NCBI GenBank assembly: GCA_907163075.1
Contig: CAJQTY010000001.1
Span: 3,038,001 to 3,102,000, forward strand
Reading direction: 5' to 3'
Length of the DNA: 64,000 nt
DNA from: an uncultured Rhodocyclaceae bacterium
GTDB taxonomy: Bacteria > Pseudomonadota > Gammaproteobacteria > Burkholderiales > Rhodocyclaceae
Part shown: positions 24,752 through 34,172 of the stretch, piece by piece
Layout of the letters: every line of letters begins with the position of its first letter
How positions within the stretch are numbered: the stretch's first letter is position 1
Notes under the pieces: model-generated
What the model was told of the DNA's origin: nothing
Databases searched by the model: none
The model's input: only the letters and a program-made list of their open reading frames with translations
Program-made: the position numbers and the translations under genes

Positions 24752-26071
24752 TCAGAAGGCCATCGAGTACTGAGCACCGAAGATCCAGATGTCGGCGGAG
24801 TAATCGCCGGTAACGTGGCCACGACCATACTTTGTCTGGTCGTTGTCGATCTTGCTGTCCTTAACATAGACGTAGGTCATCCCCAGATCCAGCGTCGACG
24901 TCTTGCTTGGCGTCCATTGGGTGCCAAAGGAGAACCAGACGCGGTCATTGTCTGGCATTGACGTCAGGCGCGTAGAAGCACCCTTGACCGGCGTTTGGTC
25001 ATAGGCCGTACCAAACTTCAATTTCCAGGCGTCGTTGTACTTGTAGGTCGCACCCAAACCAACACGCCACGTATCCTGGAATTCGGTGTCAAGCGTCTGC
25101 GCGATCGCCCCGTCCCTCGTACTCGGCCCGGCGTTAATTACAGTATTCGAAGCCCTGTAAATGTCCACCTTCGGAATTGAGCTCCAGCCCGTCCACGTCA
25201 CATCACCAAGCATCTGCCATTTATCGGAAAGCTGCTGCGCCACCGCGAGACTAAAGGTATCCGGCAGCTTGATATCGGCCTCGGCATCGCTTGATCCAAA
25301 GTTAGCCAAAGGACCGCTGACTTTGATCTTGCCACTGGTGTGGTATTGCATTGCCGAACGGTAAGACACACCAACTTTGGTGGAAGGTGAAAGCGTAAAC
25401 AGGGCTCCGATATTCCAACCCCAGGCATCATCATCAAGAGTTAGCTTCAGGGGCGCTGCCGCAGCGGTTGCGCTTGTCACGGCCACCTGGCGCTCATACG
25501 TCGCTTCAACACGTTGCCAGTTAACGCCAAAGCCAAGGGAGACCTTGTCGTTCACGCGATAGGCGATCGACGGGTTAACGTTATAGGTCTTGACGTCGAA
25601 CATCGTGGACTGCGCCGCGCCAACCCACGGTTTGTCATATTCAGTGTTTAGGCCAAACGGTGCGCCGACGCCGATCCCGACATAGAGATCCTTGCTCAAC
25701 GCCCAAGAAAGGTAGCCGTTTGGAACAAAGCCCCAACCGCCGGCATCACCTCCATCTCCCGTGCCCATCAAACCGCCCGTAGTGCCGCCCGAAGCCGGGG
25801 TGCCGACTTTCGATCCGTTATTATCGAATTCGAAACTGGGGCCGATGGCCGACAAGCCACCTGAAACCTCGCGCGCCTGCAGTTGCGTCATACCCGCCGG
25901 GTTAAAGAAGATCGTGCTGGCATTTTCGGCGACCGCCGCCTGGCCGGCGTAGGCATTGCCAAGGCCACTGGCGTTCTGCTCGGCCAGCTGAAAACCCGAC
26001 GCGCTGGCCGCACCGGAGAAGGCGACCAGCAACACTGCCGGAATCATTTTCATTGAATTGCTATTTGTCAT
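24752..26071 (-). CDS. fadL: FadL/OmpP1-family outer-membrane fatty acid transporter
   Basis: A 439-residue protein. The signal peptide (about residues 1-24, ending ASASG) is followed by the family hallmark GFQLAEQNASGLGNAYAGQA and NASTIFFNPAGMTQL, the N-terminal plug of FadL channels. The rest alternates short beta strands and ends in a C-terminal aromatic residue (SMAF) typical of outer-membrane barrels. FadL proteins admit long-chain fatty acids and other hydrophobic compounds through a lateral opening. AGGAGG lies just before the ATG. It has its own terminator; the beta-oxidation genes just upstream on the same strand support a fatty-acid role. Confidence 0.92.
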   Translation of the reverse strand: MTNSNSMKMIPAVLLVAFSGAASASGFQLAEQNASGLGNAYAGQAAVAENASTIFFNPAGMTQLQAREVSGGLSAIGPSFEFDNNGSKVGTPASGGTTGGLMGTGDGGDAGGWGFVPNGYLSWALSKDLYVGIGVGAPFGLNTEYDKPWVGAAQSTMFDVKTYNVNPSIAYRVNDKVSLGFGVNWQRVEATYERQVAVTSATAAAAPLKLTLDDDAWGWNIGALFTLSPSTKVGVSYRSAMQYHTSGKIKVSGPLANFGSSDAEADIKLPDTFSLAVAQQLSDKWQMLGDVTWTGWSSIPKVDIYRASNTVINAGPSTRDGAIAQTLDTEFQDTWRVGLGATYKYNDAWKLKFGTAYDQTPVKGASTRLTSMPDNDRVWFSFGTQWTPSKTSTLDLGMTYVYVKDSKIDNDQTKYGRGHVTGDYSADIWIFGAQYSMAF

Positions 26072-26167
26072 ATTTCCTCCTAAGGATTGTCTCTCGTTGT
26101 GTGCAGAAATTTATATTGACCAGTTTTTACAGGCACCATATTAGAATGGTTGCTCTAAGGAGCACTC

Positions 26168-26569
26168 TTATTGTTCGTCACTTGGCAGTTCGCGCTTGGC
26201 ACCCTGTTGGTTTATTGCAACATAGGTGAGCGTCGCTTGGGTCACCTTGACCGTTATCGGTTGCGTCGGGTTGCGTTCTGCATATACCTCGACGTTGACC
26301 TTGATCGAAGTTCGCCCCGTGTCAACCACGTCGGCAAAAAAGCTGACCACGTCGCCGACCGATACCGGCTGATTGAACACGAAGGAGTTGACCGATACCG
26401 TCGCCACACGGCCGCGGGCGCGGCGCATGGCCACCGTGGCGCCGGCAATATCGACCTGCGACATGATCCAGCCGCCGAAGATATCGCCGTACTGATTGGC
26501 GTCGGCCGGCATCGGCATTACGCGTAGAGCCGGTTGTTTGCTCGGCAGCTGGGCAAGGTGATCGGTCAT
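26168..26569 (-). CDS. yciA: Acyl-CoA thioesterase (YciA-like, hotdog fold)
   Basis: A 133-residue single hotdog domain with the YciA/acyl-CoA thioester hydrolase signature MPADANQYGDIFGGWIMSQV followed by D (the catalytic Asp region). It also has a conserved VNSFVFNQPVSVGDVVSF stretch. It hydrolyses acyl-CoA to free acid and CoA in the cytoplasm, relieving CoA trapping during beta-oxidation. It starts 3 bp after the FadJ-like stop, so it belongs to that operon. Confidence 0.88.
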   Translation of the reverse strand: MTDHLAQLPSKQPALRVMPMPADANQYGDIFGGWIMSQVDIAGATVAMRRARGRVATVSVNSFVFNQPVSVGDVVSFFADVVDTGRTSIKVNVEVYAERNPTQPITVKVTQATLTYVAINQQGAKRELPSDEQ

Positions 26570-26572
26570 GTG

Positions 26573-28507
26573 TCAGGCTCGCTGATTCTTGATGTAGTTG
26601 AGGGGGCCGCCGGAGAACGGTGCAAAGCCGGTGCCAAAGATGACGCCGGCGTCCGCCAGGTCGGCATCGGCAACGACGCCATCATCCACGAGTTGCTGCG
26701 TTCGTTCAAGCAGCGGTTTGACGAGGCGCTCGGCAAGACCGGGCGGCACCGTTCCGGCTGTTCCCTTGGCCGGCTTTCCGCTGGCGTGGTCGTAGAACCC
26801 CTTGCCGGTCTTCTTGCCGAGGTTCCCGGCGTTGAAGCGTTCGACAAGGCATTTTGGCGGCTCGACGTTGGCCCCGGCCAGACCCTTGCCGGCAGCCATG
26901 GCGACGTCCAGCCCGACCATGTCGACCAGTTCGATCGGCCCCATGGGCATGCCGAAGGCCAGCATCGCCTCGTCGACCGTTTCCGGCGCTATCCCTTCAT
27001 CGACCGCGCGCATCGCTTCCAGCATATACGGACCGAGTACGGCATTCACCAGGAAGCCCGGTGCGCTCCTGACCGGCAACGGCAGACGGTCGATCTGCTT
27101 GACGAAGGCGGCGGCACGACGGGCCATTTCAGCGTCACCGCCCTCTGCGGAAACGACTTCGACGAGCGGCATCTTGGACACCGGGTTGAAGAAGTGGATG
27201 CCAACCAGACGCGCCGGATTGACCAGAACGGTGCGCAGATCCTCGAGTTTCAGACTTGAGGTGTTGGTCGCCAGCACGGCATCGGCTTTCATCACGGCTT
27301 CGAGTTTCTTGAGCAGCGCATGCTTGGCTTCCAGGTTCTCGTAGATGGCCTCGATTACCACGTCGGCCCGTGCCGCACCGTGACCTTCCGGATCCGGGAT
27401 CAGCCGATCCATCACCTCGCGCAACTGGAGCCTGTCGCGAATACGCTTGCCGTAAGCCGTGTAGGCGCGCTTGAGGGCCGGCGCAATACGTTCCATACCC
27501 TGGTCCTGCAAGGTCACCGTCAGGCCGCGCAAGGCGCACCAGGCGGCAATGTCGCCGCCCATGACACCAGCGCCGACGACGTGTACGCGCCCGGCCTTGA
27601 AGTCGCTTTCCTTGCCAAAACCCTTCAGGCGCTCCTGCATGAAAAACACGCGCACCAGGTTGCGCGCCGTGTTCGAGCGGACAATCCCGTCGATCAGCCT
27701 GGGCGCGGCCAGTGCGTTGCCATTGTGTTTGGCCCAGATCTCAATGATCGCGTAGGGCGCCGGATAGTGTTCGGGCCGCGCACGCTTGCCGACCTGTTTC
27801 CTGGCGCCGCTGGCGACCAGTGCCTTGAGCGGGCCGTTGAGCAGCCGCTGCAGCAAGGGCAGGGTACGGCGCGGCGAATTGGAGACTACGAGCATTCGCG
27901 CCGCGCTCTCCATGACGCGCGGCGGCACGCACTCGTCGGCCAGCCCCATGTGTTTGGCCCGCTTGGCGTCGATGCTCTTGCCGGTGAGCATCATGTCCAG
28001 CGCGGCCTGCGGGCCGACACGTTCGGGCAGGCGCAACATGCCGCCCCAACCAGGGAAGATGCCGAGCATGACTTCCGGCAAGCCCATCTTTGTTCCCGGC
28101 TCATCGACCGCCAGCAGATAACGACAGGCGAGGGCGAGTTCAAGCCCGCCGCCAAGGCAATGTCCGCGTACCAGGGCAAGCGTCGGATAGCGGACGGCCG
28201 CCAGCCGGTTGAAGAGATTCCAGCCGCGGGTAACCAGTTCGAGACCCTTTTCCGGCATATCAAGCCGGGTGAACTCCTGGATATCGGCGCCGGCAATGAA
28301 GCCGGCCGGCTTCCCGGAGCGGAAGACAAGTCCCTTGGGGGGCTTGGCGTCAAGCTGGTCGAGAAGAAGTCCAAGTTCGGTCATCACCTCGGTGGACAGC
28401 GAGTTGGCGGATTCGCCGAACTTGTTCAACTTCGCCCAGGCGATTCCGTCAGCGTCGATTTCGAGTTGCCAGTGTCGGTATGTTGTTGCATTCATCGTGG
28501 ATTCCAT
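26573..28507 (-). CDS. fadJ: Bifunctional enoyl-CoA hydratase / 3-hydroxyacyl-CoA dehydrogenase (FadJ/FadB-like)
   Basis: A 644-residue two-domain enzyme catalysing the second and third steps of beta-oxidation. The crotonase domain (about residues 10-190) has RGHCLGGGLELALACRYLLA and LPEVMLGIFPGWGG, with the two catalytic Glu positions. The dehydrogenase domain (from about 305) has the NAD motif VHVVGAGVMGGDIAAWCALR, catalytic HFFNPVSKMPLVEVV and the C-terminal GPIELVDMVGLD helix. It is about 70 residues shorter than E. coli FadJ/FadB. Two starts are possible: ATG at 28507, 10 bp after the thiolase stop, or 28495. It partners the thiolase gene upstream. Whether it is FadJ- or FadB-type cannot be settled by eye. 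Confidence 0.9.
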   Translation of the reverse strand: MESTMNATTYRHWQLEIDADGIAWAKLNKFGESANSLSTEVMTELGLLLDQLDAKPPKGLVFRSGKPAGFIAGADIQEFTRLDMPEKGLELVTRGWNLFNRLAAVRYPTLALVRGHCLGGGLELALACRYLLAVDEPGTKMGLPEVMLGIFPGWGGMLRLPERVGPQAALDMMLTGKSIDAKRAKHMGLADECVPPRVMESAARMLVVSNSPRRTLPLLQRLLNGPLKALVASGARKQVGKRARPEHYPAPYAIIEIWAKHNGNALAAPRLIDGIVRSNTARNLVRVFFMQERLKGFGKESDFKAGRVHVVGAGVMGGDIAAWCALRGLTVTLQDQGMERIAPALKRAYTAYGKRIRDRLQLREVMDRLIPDPEGHGAARADVVIEAIYENLEAKHALLKKLEAVMKADAVLATNTSSLKLEDLRTVLVNPARLVGIHFFNPVSKMPLVEVVSAEGGDAEMARRAAAFVKQIDRLPLPVRSAPGFLVNAVLGPYMLEAMRAVDEGIAPETVDEAMLAFGMPMGPIELVDMVGLDVAMAAGKGLAGANVEPPKCLVERFNAGNLGKKTGKGFYDHASGKPAKGTAGTVPPGLAERLVKPLLERTQQLVDDGVVADADLADAGVIFGTGFAPFSGGPLNYIKNQRA

Positions 28508-28517
28508 TTTTCGCGAC

Positions 28518-29807
28518 TCAGCTCAAGGTTTCAACGAGCATCGCGCCGCCCAGCCCGCCACCGATACAGATCGAAGCGATGCCGCGCCTGGCCTGGCGGG
28601 CGCGCAGCACATGCAGCAGGTGGAGAACGATGCGGGCGCCGGAAGCGCCAACCGGATGACCGAGCGCAACGGCGCCGCCATCGACGTTCAGCCGGTTCTG
28701 CGGCAAGGTTCCGAGCGCGGACGACAGGCCGAGCTGCTCGCGGCAGTAGTCGTCGGATTCCCAGGCGGCAAGACAGCCGAGCACCTGCGCGGCAAAGGCT
28801 TCGTTGATCTCCCAGGCATCGATATCGTTCAGGCCCCAGGCGTGGCGCTGCAGGATCGGCGTCGCGGCATGCACCGGGCCGAGTCCCATTTGCGCCGGAT
28901 CGAGCCCTGCCCATTGGCTATCGCTGATCTTGCCGAGCGGCTGCAGCTTCCATTTCTCAACGGCGGCTTCGGACGCCAGAATCAGCCACGCCGCGCCGTC
29001 GGTGATTTGTGAGCTGTTGCCCGGCGTAACGCGGCCATATTTCTTATCGAAAAAGGGCTTGAGCTTGGCCAGACCTGGAACATTCGAATCGAGACGCACG
29101 CCGTCGTCCTCGGAGTAGACGTTTCCCGTGGCGTCGACCAGCGGAACGATTTCGCCATAGTGTCCTGCCGCCCGCCCGGCGACGACAAGTTGATGACTGC
29201 GTACCGAAAATTCATCCATCTGTTCGCGCGAGATACCGAATTTCCAGGCCAGATTTTCGGCCGTCTGCCCCATCAGTAGCCCGACCATCGGGTCGGTCAG
29301 GCCTTTCATGATGCCGATCACCGGCGACAGCATGGCCGACGGACTCAGCCTGGCGAACATGCCGATCTTCTGCCCAAGCGATCTGGCCTGCATCATCCCG
29401 GTAAACCACAACACCATGGCCTTGTTGTAAAGCAGCGGCGCGTGCGAGAGGGCATCGCAACCGCCGGCCATGATCAACTGAGCACGGCCGGCCTGAATAT
29501 TGGCGATGGCGGAGTCGATCGCCTGCATTCCGCTGGCGCAATTGCGCATTACGGTCCAGGCCGGAACCTTGTTGCCGCAACCCATGCGCAGCGCGACCAC
29601 GCGCCCGATGTTGACTTCATCCGGCGAGGGACTGGCGCAGCCGAGAATGACTTCGTCCAGTTCGCTCGGCGCGAATGACTGGCGCATCAACAATCCGCGC
29701 CCGGACTGCACCGCAAGGTCGCTGGCCGAAAACGGCCCGGGTGCGTTGCGCGCCTTCAGGAATGGGGTTCTTGCGCCGTCCACGATATACACTGGCTGAA
29801 ATGCCAT
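28518..29807 (-). CDS. fadI: Acetyl-CoA C-acyltransferase (FadI/FadA-type thiolase)
   Basis: A thiolase of 429 residues. The acyl-accepting Cys lies in VMRNCASGMQAIDSA (Cys90 from this start), the catalytic His in LGHPVGASGARIVL, and the second Cys in SICIGGGLGGAM near the C terminus; all are intact. It cleaves 3-ketoacyl-CoA to acetyl-CoA plus a shortened acyl-CoA. Length and N terminus fit FadI better than the 390-residue FadA. ATG at 29807 is chosen because AGAGGA precedes it; the nine-codon upstream extension has no ribosome site. It heads the fadI-fadJ-yciA operon, separated from fadE by a terminator and an IS630 copy. Confidence 0.9.
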   Translation of the reverse strand: MAFQPVYIVDGARTPFLKARNAPGPFSASDLAVQSGRGLLMRQSFAPSELDEVILGCASPSPDEVNIGRVVALRMGCGNKVPAWTVMRNCASGMQAIDSAIANIQAGRAQLIMAGGCDALSHAPLLYNKAMVLWFTGMMQARSLGQKIGMFARLSPSAMLSPVIGIMKGLTDPMVGLLMGQTAENLAWKFGISREQMDEFSVRSHQLVVAGRAAGHYGEIVPLVDATGNVYSEDDGVRLDSNVPGLAKLKPFFDKKYGRVTPGNSSQITDGAAWLILASEAAVEKWKLQPLGKISDSQWAGLDPAQMGLGPVHAATPILQRHAWGLNDIDAWEINEAFAAQVLGCLAAWESDDYCREQLGLSSALGTLPQNRLNVDGGAVALGHPVGASGARIVLHLLHVLRARQARRGIASICIGGGLGGAMLVETLS

Positions 29808-29832
29808 AGCATCCTCTACGTATCTCTTGTTC

Positions 29833-29871
29833 AAAAAAACTGCAGAGACGCGGGAATCTGCGTCTCTGCAG
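29833..29871 (-). terminator. Strong terminator hairpin between fadE and fadI
   Basis: Perfect 12-bp arms CTGCAGAGACGC (29840-29851) and GCGTCTCTGCAG (29860-29871) are followed on the minus strand by TTTTTTTG. It would end transcripts coming from fadE, so fadI-fadJ-yciA needs its own promoter or read-through. Confidence 0.8.
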
Positions 29872-29889
29872 CACGCCGGCCAAGGCGCT

Positions 29890-31013
29890 TATTGACTCGG
29901 CACGATAATGCTTGAAATATTCGGATCGATCCCCATGTTGGATGAATGGAAAAAGACGACGCAAGATATTCAACACTTGAGCAACTGCATGAACGGCGGA
30001 AGCAAGTCGTGCGGTTACATCGCAAAGGTTACGGCGTAATGCAAATCGTCGAACTCTGTGGGCTTTCGTATCCGACAGTTCGTGCTGCCATTGATCGCTA
30101 TGAAGAAGGAGGCCTTGCTGCCATCAGACCAGCCACGCGCGGCAAGCGCGCTGGCCAAGGGCGAACATTGACCGAAGAGCAAGAGCAGACGATCCGAAAA
30201 ATCATTTGCGATAAGCGCCCAGAGCAACTGAAGATGGAATTTGCGCTGTGGAACCGGGCGGCAGTGATGCAACTGATCGAACGGGAGTACGGCATCAAGC
30301 TATCGGTACGCGGTGTCGGCAACTATCTGTCGCGCTGGGGTTTCACCCCACAGAAGCCGATCAAAAAGGCTTACGAGCAGCGACCGGAAGCCGTACAGGC
30401 TTGGCTTGATGAGCAATACCCCGAGATTGAGAAACGTGCCAAGGCAGAGGGTGGCGAGATTCACTGGGGCGATGAGACTGCTTTGGTCAATACCGATGTG
30501 CGCGGTCGTTGCTACGCACCGGCTGGCAAGACCCCGGTAACCTTCACCGTGGGGGGTACCCGGCAGAAGTTGTCGATGATTGCCACGGTGACAAACCAGG
30601 GAAAGACACGCTGGATGATCATTGATGAGGCCTTCAATTCCGACAAATTGATTGAGTTCCTTGAAGCCCTGATCAAGGATGCCGGCAAGAAGGTGTTTCT
30701 GATTCTCGACAACCTGCGAGTCCATCACAGCAAACCGGTCAAGGCATGGGCCGCTGAACATCAGGACAAAATCGAACTCTTCTATCTGCCCAGTTACAGC
30801 CCGGAACTGAATCCAGAAGAACGCCTTAACGCCGACCTCAAGCATGCTATCGGCACCAAGGTGCCGGTGCGTACCAAGGCAAAACTGAAACTCGCTGCCA
30901 CAGAACACATGGTCAAACTCGAACAATCACCCGAGCGGGTCAAAAGCTTCTTCCAGGATCCACGGGTCAAATATGCCGCTTGAAACTTCAAACTTCATCT
31001 GGCCGGATCAATA
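29890..31013 (+). mobile_element. IS630-family insertion sequence, copy 1
   Basis: About 1.12 kb flanked by TA at 29890-29891 and 31012-31013, the usual IS630 target duplication. The ends are imperfect inverted repeats (TTGACTCGGCACGATAATG against TTGATCCGGCCAGATGAAG). The segment 29888-31014 is identical, as far as compared by eye, to 37661-38787. Its right end overlaps the last codons of fadE. Confidence 0.88.
29946..30983 (+). CDS. IS630-family transposase (copy 1)
   Basis: A 345-residue DDE transposase. The N-terminal helix-turn-helix region (about residues 20-70: KGYGVMQIVELCGLSYPTVR) binds the inverted repeats. The catalytic domain shows HWGDETALV (Asp176), FLILDNLRVHH (Asp255) and SPELNPEERL (Glu291), the IS630/Tc1-mariner-type triad. 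It appears intact and probably active, since a second copy with the same sequence sits at 37719. Transcription is opposite to the flanking fad genes. Confidence 0.92.
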   Translation: MEKDDARYSTLEQLHERRKQVVRLHRKGYGVMQIVELCGLSYPTVRAAIDRYEEGGLAAIRPATRGKRAGQGRTLTEEQEQTIRKIICDKRPEQLKMEFALWNRAAVMQLIEREYGIKLSVRGVGNYLSRWGFTPQKPIKKAYEQRPEAVQAWLDEQYPEIEKRAKAEGGEIHWGDETALVNTDVRGRCYAPAGKTPVTFTVGGTRQKLSMIATVTNQGKTRWMIIDEAFNSDKLIEFLEALIKDAGKKVFLILDNLRVHHSKPVKAWAAEHQDKIELFYLPSYSPELNPEERLNADLKHAIGTKVPVRTKAKLKLAATEHMVKLEQSPERVKSFFQDPRVKYAA

Positions 31014-33362
31014 GGCAGCGGCTTTACGCGGCAGCGGTTGGCGCTGGAAAAAACCGTAATCGTGTGGAAAGTCGTCGACGCGGATGACGATGTCGCGCAG
31101 GTGGTTGCGTCGCTTGAGCACGGCGTATTCCTCCGCCGTGATGACGCCCATGGAGAACGCCACCTGCGCAATGTCGCGTACGTTGGCTTCGGGAATATTC
31201 GCGAACATTCCGTCTTTCTCGGCATTGCGGATCCTGGCCTCGATCGGCTCGGCTTCAATTGTCGCCCTGAGCGCAAGTTCGATCGCCCCCACGGCCTCGC
31301 TCTCGACTTCCGGCACATAGGTTTCGGCCGTCAGGCGATCACGTGCGGCCGAAGGTGAAATCAGGATCTTGGCAACCTGATGGCCGATCTTGTCCGAAGG
31401 CACATCGTAGGGATGGCCGAGCGGGAAGATGATTCGGCGCAGCGCGCCGGCGATGAACTTGTTCGGGAAGTTGGCCAGGAAGCCGTCGAAAGCCATTTGT
31501 GCCTTGTACATGGCGTCCCAGATCGCCCAGTGCATGAGCGGTGCGTCTTCCTTCTGGCGTCCTTCGGACTCGTAGCGCTTGAGAGTCGCCGAGCACAGAT
31601 ACATCATCGACAAAATGTCGCCGAGACGCGCCGAGAGCTTCTCGCGGCGCTTGAGTTCGCCGCCCATGACCAGCATCGAGATGTCGGCAAGGAAGGCAAA
31701 CGCCGAGGAGAAGCGGGTCAGTTGCTGGTAGTAACGGCGCGTTTCCGGTGCGACGTTGTCCGGAACAGCAACGAAGTGCGAACCGGTCAGCCCCTTCCTG
31801 AGCGCCCTGAAGCAATGACGGATCGTATAGGCGATATGACCGAACAGGGCACTGTCGAAATCAATCAAGCCCTGCTCGCCGTCCGGGTTATGCGCGGCCT
31901 GCATTTCCTTGAGTACATACGGATGGCAGCGGATAGCGCCCTGGCCGAAGAGAATCAGGCTGCGTGTCAGGATGTTGGCGCCTTCCACGGTAATGCCCAC
32001 GGGAATCTGCTGGTAGGCGCGACCGAGGAAATTTGATGGCCCAAGGCAAATACCTTTGCCGCCGATCACATCCATGCCGTCATTGACCACCTGGCGCGCA
32101 CGTTCAGTGACATGGTACTTGGCGATCGCCGAAGCGACCGAGGGTTTTTCGCCGAGGTCCACCGCGCCAGCCGTCATCTTGCGCACGGCGTCCATCATGT
32201 AGGTATAGGCGCCGATGCGGGTCAAGGGTTCCTCGACTCCTTCGAAGCGTCCGACGGCCATCTTGAACTGGCTGCGTACCCGGGCATAGCCGCCAACGGC
32301 ACGCGCCGTCATCTGCGCCATGCCGGCATTCGACGAGGGCAGCGAGATCGAACGCCCGGCGGCCAGGCACTCCATCAGCATGCGCCAACCCTTACCGGCC
32401 ATCTTCGAGCCGCCGATAATGTAGTCGAGCGGCATGAAGACATCCTTGCCGTGCGAAGGGCCATTCATGAACATGGCGTTGAGCGGGAAGTGCCGGCGAC
32501 CGAAGTCGGCACCCGGCGTATCGCGCGGCACCAATGCGCAGGTAATACCCAGATCCTTCTTGTTGCCCAGCAGGCCATCCGGGTCGTACAGCCGGAAGGC
32601 CAGACCCAGCACGGTGCAGATCGGTGCCAGCGTAGCGTAGCGCTTGTCCCAGCTGACGCGCATGCCCAGCACCTCCTTGCCCTGCCATTGCCCCTTGCAG
32701 ACAATGCCACTATCCGGAATCGAGGCCGCATCGGAGCCGGCCCACGGGCTAGTCAGCGCGAAAGCCGGAATATCAATGCCCTTGGCCAGGCGCGGCAGGT
32801 AGTGGTCCTTCTGTTCCTCGGTGCCGTAGTGCATCAGGAGTTCCGCCGGGCCGAGCGAGTTCGGCACCATGACCGACACCGACAGCGCCGAACAGCGCGT
32901 CGATAGTTTGGTCACCACCTGCGAATGGGCATAGGCGGAAAACTCCAGGCCACCGTAGGCTTTGGGAATGATCATGCCAAGAAAGCCCTTCTCCTTGATG
33001 TAACGCCAGGCCTCCGGCGACATGTCATGCAATTCGGTGGTAACTTGCCAGTCATTGACCAGGGCGCAGGCTTCTTCGACTTCATTGTCCATGAAGGACT
33101 GTTCCTCGGCGGTCAGCTTCGGCACCGGGTAGGCGAGCAGTTTCTTCCAGTCAGGATCGCCCTGGAATAGCTCACCCTCCCACCACACCGTGCCGGCTTC
33201 GAGCGCATCACGCTCGGTTTCGGACATCTGCGGCAGAATGCTTTTGTAGGTTTTGAAAACGGCACGCGACAGCAAAGCCCGACGCAAGGGAGGAATGCCC
33301 AATACGAGCGACGCGCCGACAACCGCCAGCACCACGAGCAGCAATAGGACTTGCAGGATCAT
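31008..33362 (-). CDS. fadE: Acyl-CoA dehydrogenase FadE
   Basis: A 784-residue FadE-type dehydrogenase, close to the E. coli length (814). An N-terminal membrane helix (about residues 2-25) is followed by the flavin dehydrogenase core with KGFLGMIIPKAYGGLEFSAY, ALTSPWAGSDAASIPDSG and the substrate/FAD region GMDVIGGKGICLGPSNFLGR, then a C-terminal extension typical of FadE. It oxidises acyl-CoA to trans-2-enoyl-CoA, the first beta-oxidation step, at the inner membrane. Its ATG overlaps the TetR gene's TGA (ATGA). The 3' end is altered: the final Tyr codon and TGA come from the IS630 junction, where the pre-insertion frame would have ended one codon earlier in TAA. Confidence 0.93.
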   Translation of the reverse strand: MILQVLLLLVVLAVVGASLVLGIPPLRRALLSRAVFKTYKSILPQMSETERDALEAGTVWWEGELFQGDPDWKKLLAYPVPKLTAEEQSFMDNEVEEACALVNDWQVTTELHDMSPEAWRYIKEKGFLGMIIPKAYGGLEFSAYAHSQVVTKLSTRCSALSVSVMVPNSLGPAELLMHYGTEEQKDHYLPRLAKGIDIPAFALTSPWAGSDAASIPDSGIVCKGQWQGKEVLGMRVSWDKRYATLAPICTVLGLAFRLYDPDGLLGNKKDLGITCALVPRDTPGADFGRRHFPLNAMFMNGPSHGKDVFMPLDYIIGGSKMAGKGWRMLMECLAAGRSISLPSSNAGMAQMTARAVGGYARVRSQFKMAVGRFEGVEEPLTRIGAYTYMMDAVRKMTAGAVDLGEKPSVASAIAKYHVTERARQVVNDGMDVIGGKGICLGPSNFLGRAYQQIPVGITVEGANILTRSLILFGQGAIRCHPYVLKEMQAAHNPDGEQGLIDFDSALFGHIAYTIRHCFRALRKGLTGSHFVAVPDNVAPETRRYYQQLTRFSSAFAFLADISMLVMGGELKRREKLSARLGDILSMMYLCSATLKRYESEGRQKEDAPLMHWAIWDAMYKAQMAFDGFLANFPNKFIAGALRRIIFPLGHPYDVPSDKIGHQVAKILISPSAARDRLTAETYVPEVESEAVGAIELALRATIEAEPIEARIRNAEKDGMFANIPEANVRDIAQVAFSMGVITAEEYAVLKRRNHLRDIVIRVDDFPHDYGFFQRQPLPRKAAAY

Positions 33363-34111
33363 CGTTTTTTCTCCAGTGAAGTATTCCGGGCCGTCTTGGC
33401 AAGCGGCACCTGTTGTTGATTGTATGAATCAGCGGGGTTCGGCAAGGCAGCGCGCAAGCCGCCGAGAAGAAAGGGCATGAGCCGTTCGGACAGTCTCCTG
33501 GCCTCGCTCTTGCCATCCTCCTCCTTGCCTGAAATATCACCGATCTCAAGACCGGTGATGACTTGCAGGATGTCGGTTCCGGCAATGGCGTAAGACATCG
33601 CACCAAGCATGAAATGAAGACGCCAGACGATTTCGGCCTTTGGCACATCCGGCACGGCACGAAAGAGCGCCAGTTTGTAACGCTCAATCACCACGGCGTA
33701 TTCTTTCGCAAAAAAGGTACGGATGAATTCGGACGGGTCGGTCAGCGTGCGGCCGAGCAAACGCAGGAAGGTCATGCCGCCCAGTGACTCATCCTCGCCG
33801 ATGCGCAACAAGGTACCGAAAAACGCTTCGAGCACCTGTGATGGCTTCAAGGGCGCTCCGTTTGCCTGTTGCTCGAGAGCGTCAAGGGCCGCCAGTCGCT
33901 CACGGTTCAGCCATGTCAGCCGCCGCCGGAAAACGTCGCGCAGCAAGCCCTCCTTTGATCCGAAATGGTAGTTGACCGCCGCCAGGTTTACTTCGGCCAT
34001 GCTCGTGATCATCCGCATTGACGTCGCCTCATAGCCATGCGCCATGAACTGGCGTTCGGCGACATCAAGGATTCGCTCACGGGTATCCGAATTAAGTTTA
34101 TTGTCCGGCAT
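33359..34111 (-). CDS. TetR-family regulator of the fatty-acid locus
   Basis: A 250-residue protein with an N-terminal TetR helix-turn-helix (about residues 10-56: RERILDVAERQFMAHGYEAT, then AEVNLAAVNYHFGSKEGLL). The larger C-terminal ligand domain is presumably for acyl-CoA or fatty acid. The VNYHFGSKEGL recognition pattern is common in fatty-acid regulators such as PsrA. It overlaps fadE by 4 bp, so it is co-transcribed and likely controls fadE and itself. A PsrA-like inverted repeat lies about 60 bp upstream of its start. The effector is inferred, not shown. Confidence 0.87.
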   Translation of the reverse strand: MPDNKLNSDTRERILDVAERQFMAHGYEATSMRMITSMAEVNLAAVNYHFGSKEGLLRDVFRRRLTWLNRERLAALDALEQQANGAPLKPSQVLEAFFGTLLRIGEDESLGGMTFLRLLGRTLTDPSEFIRTFFAKEYAVVIERYKLALFRAVPDVPKAEIVWRLHFMLGAMSYAIAGTDILQVITGLEIGDISGKEEDGKSEARRLSERLMPFLLGGLRAALPNPADSYNQQQVPLAKTARNTSLEKKR

Positions 34112-34172
34112 AGGCGGCTAGAAAAGGTCAGATAAGGGAAAAGCGCTTACTCAATGTAGCAAAGCTGTAATT

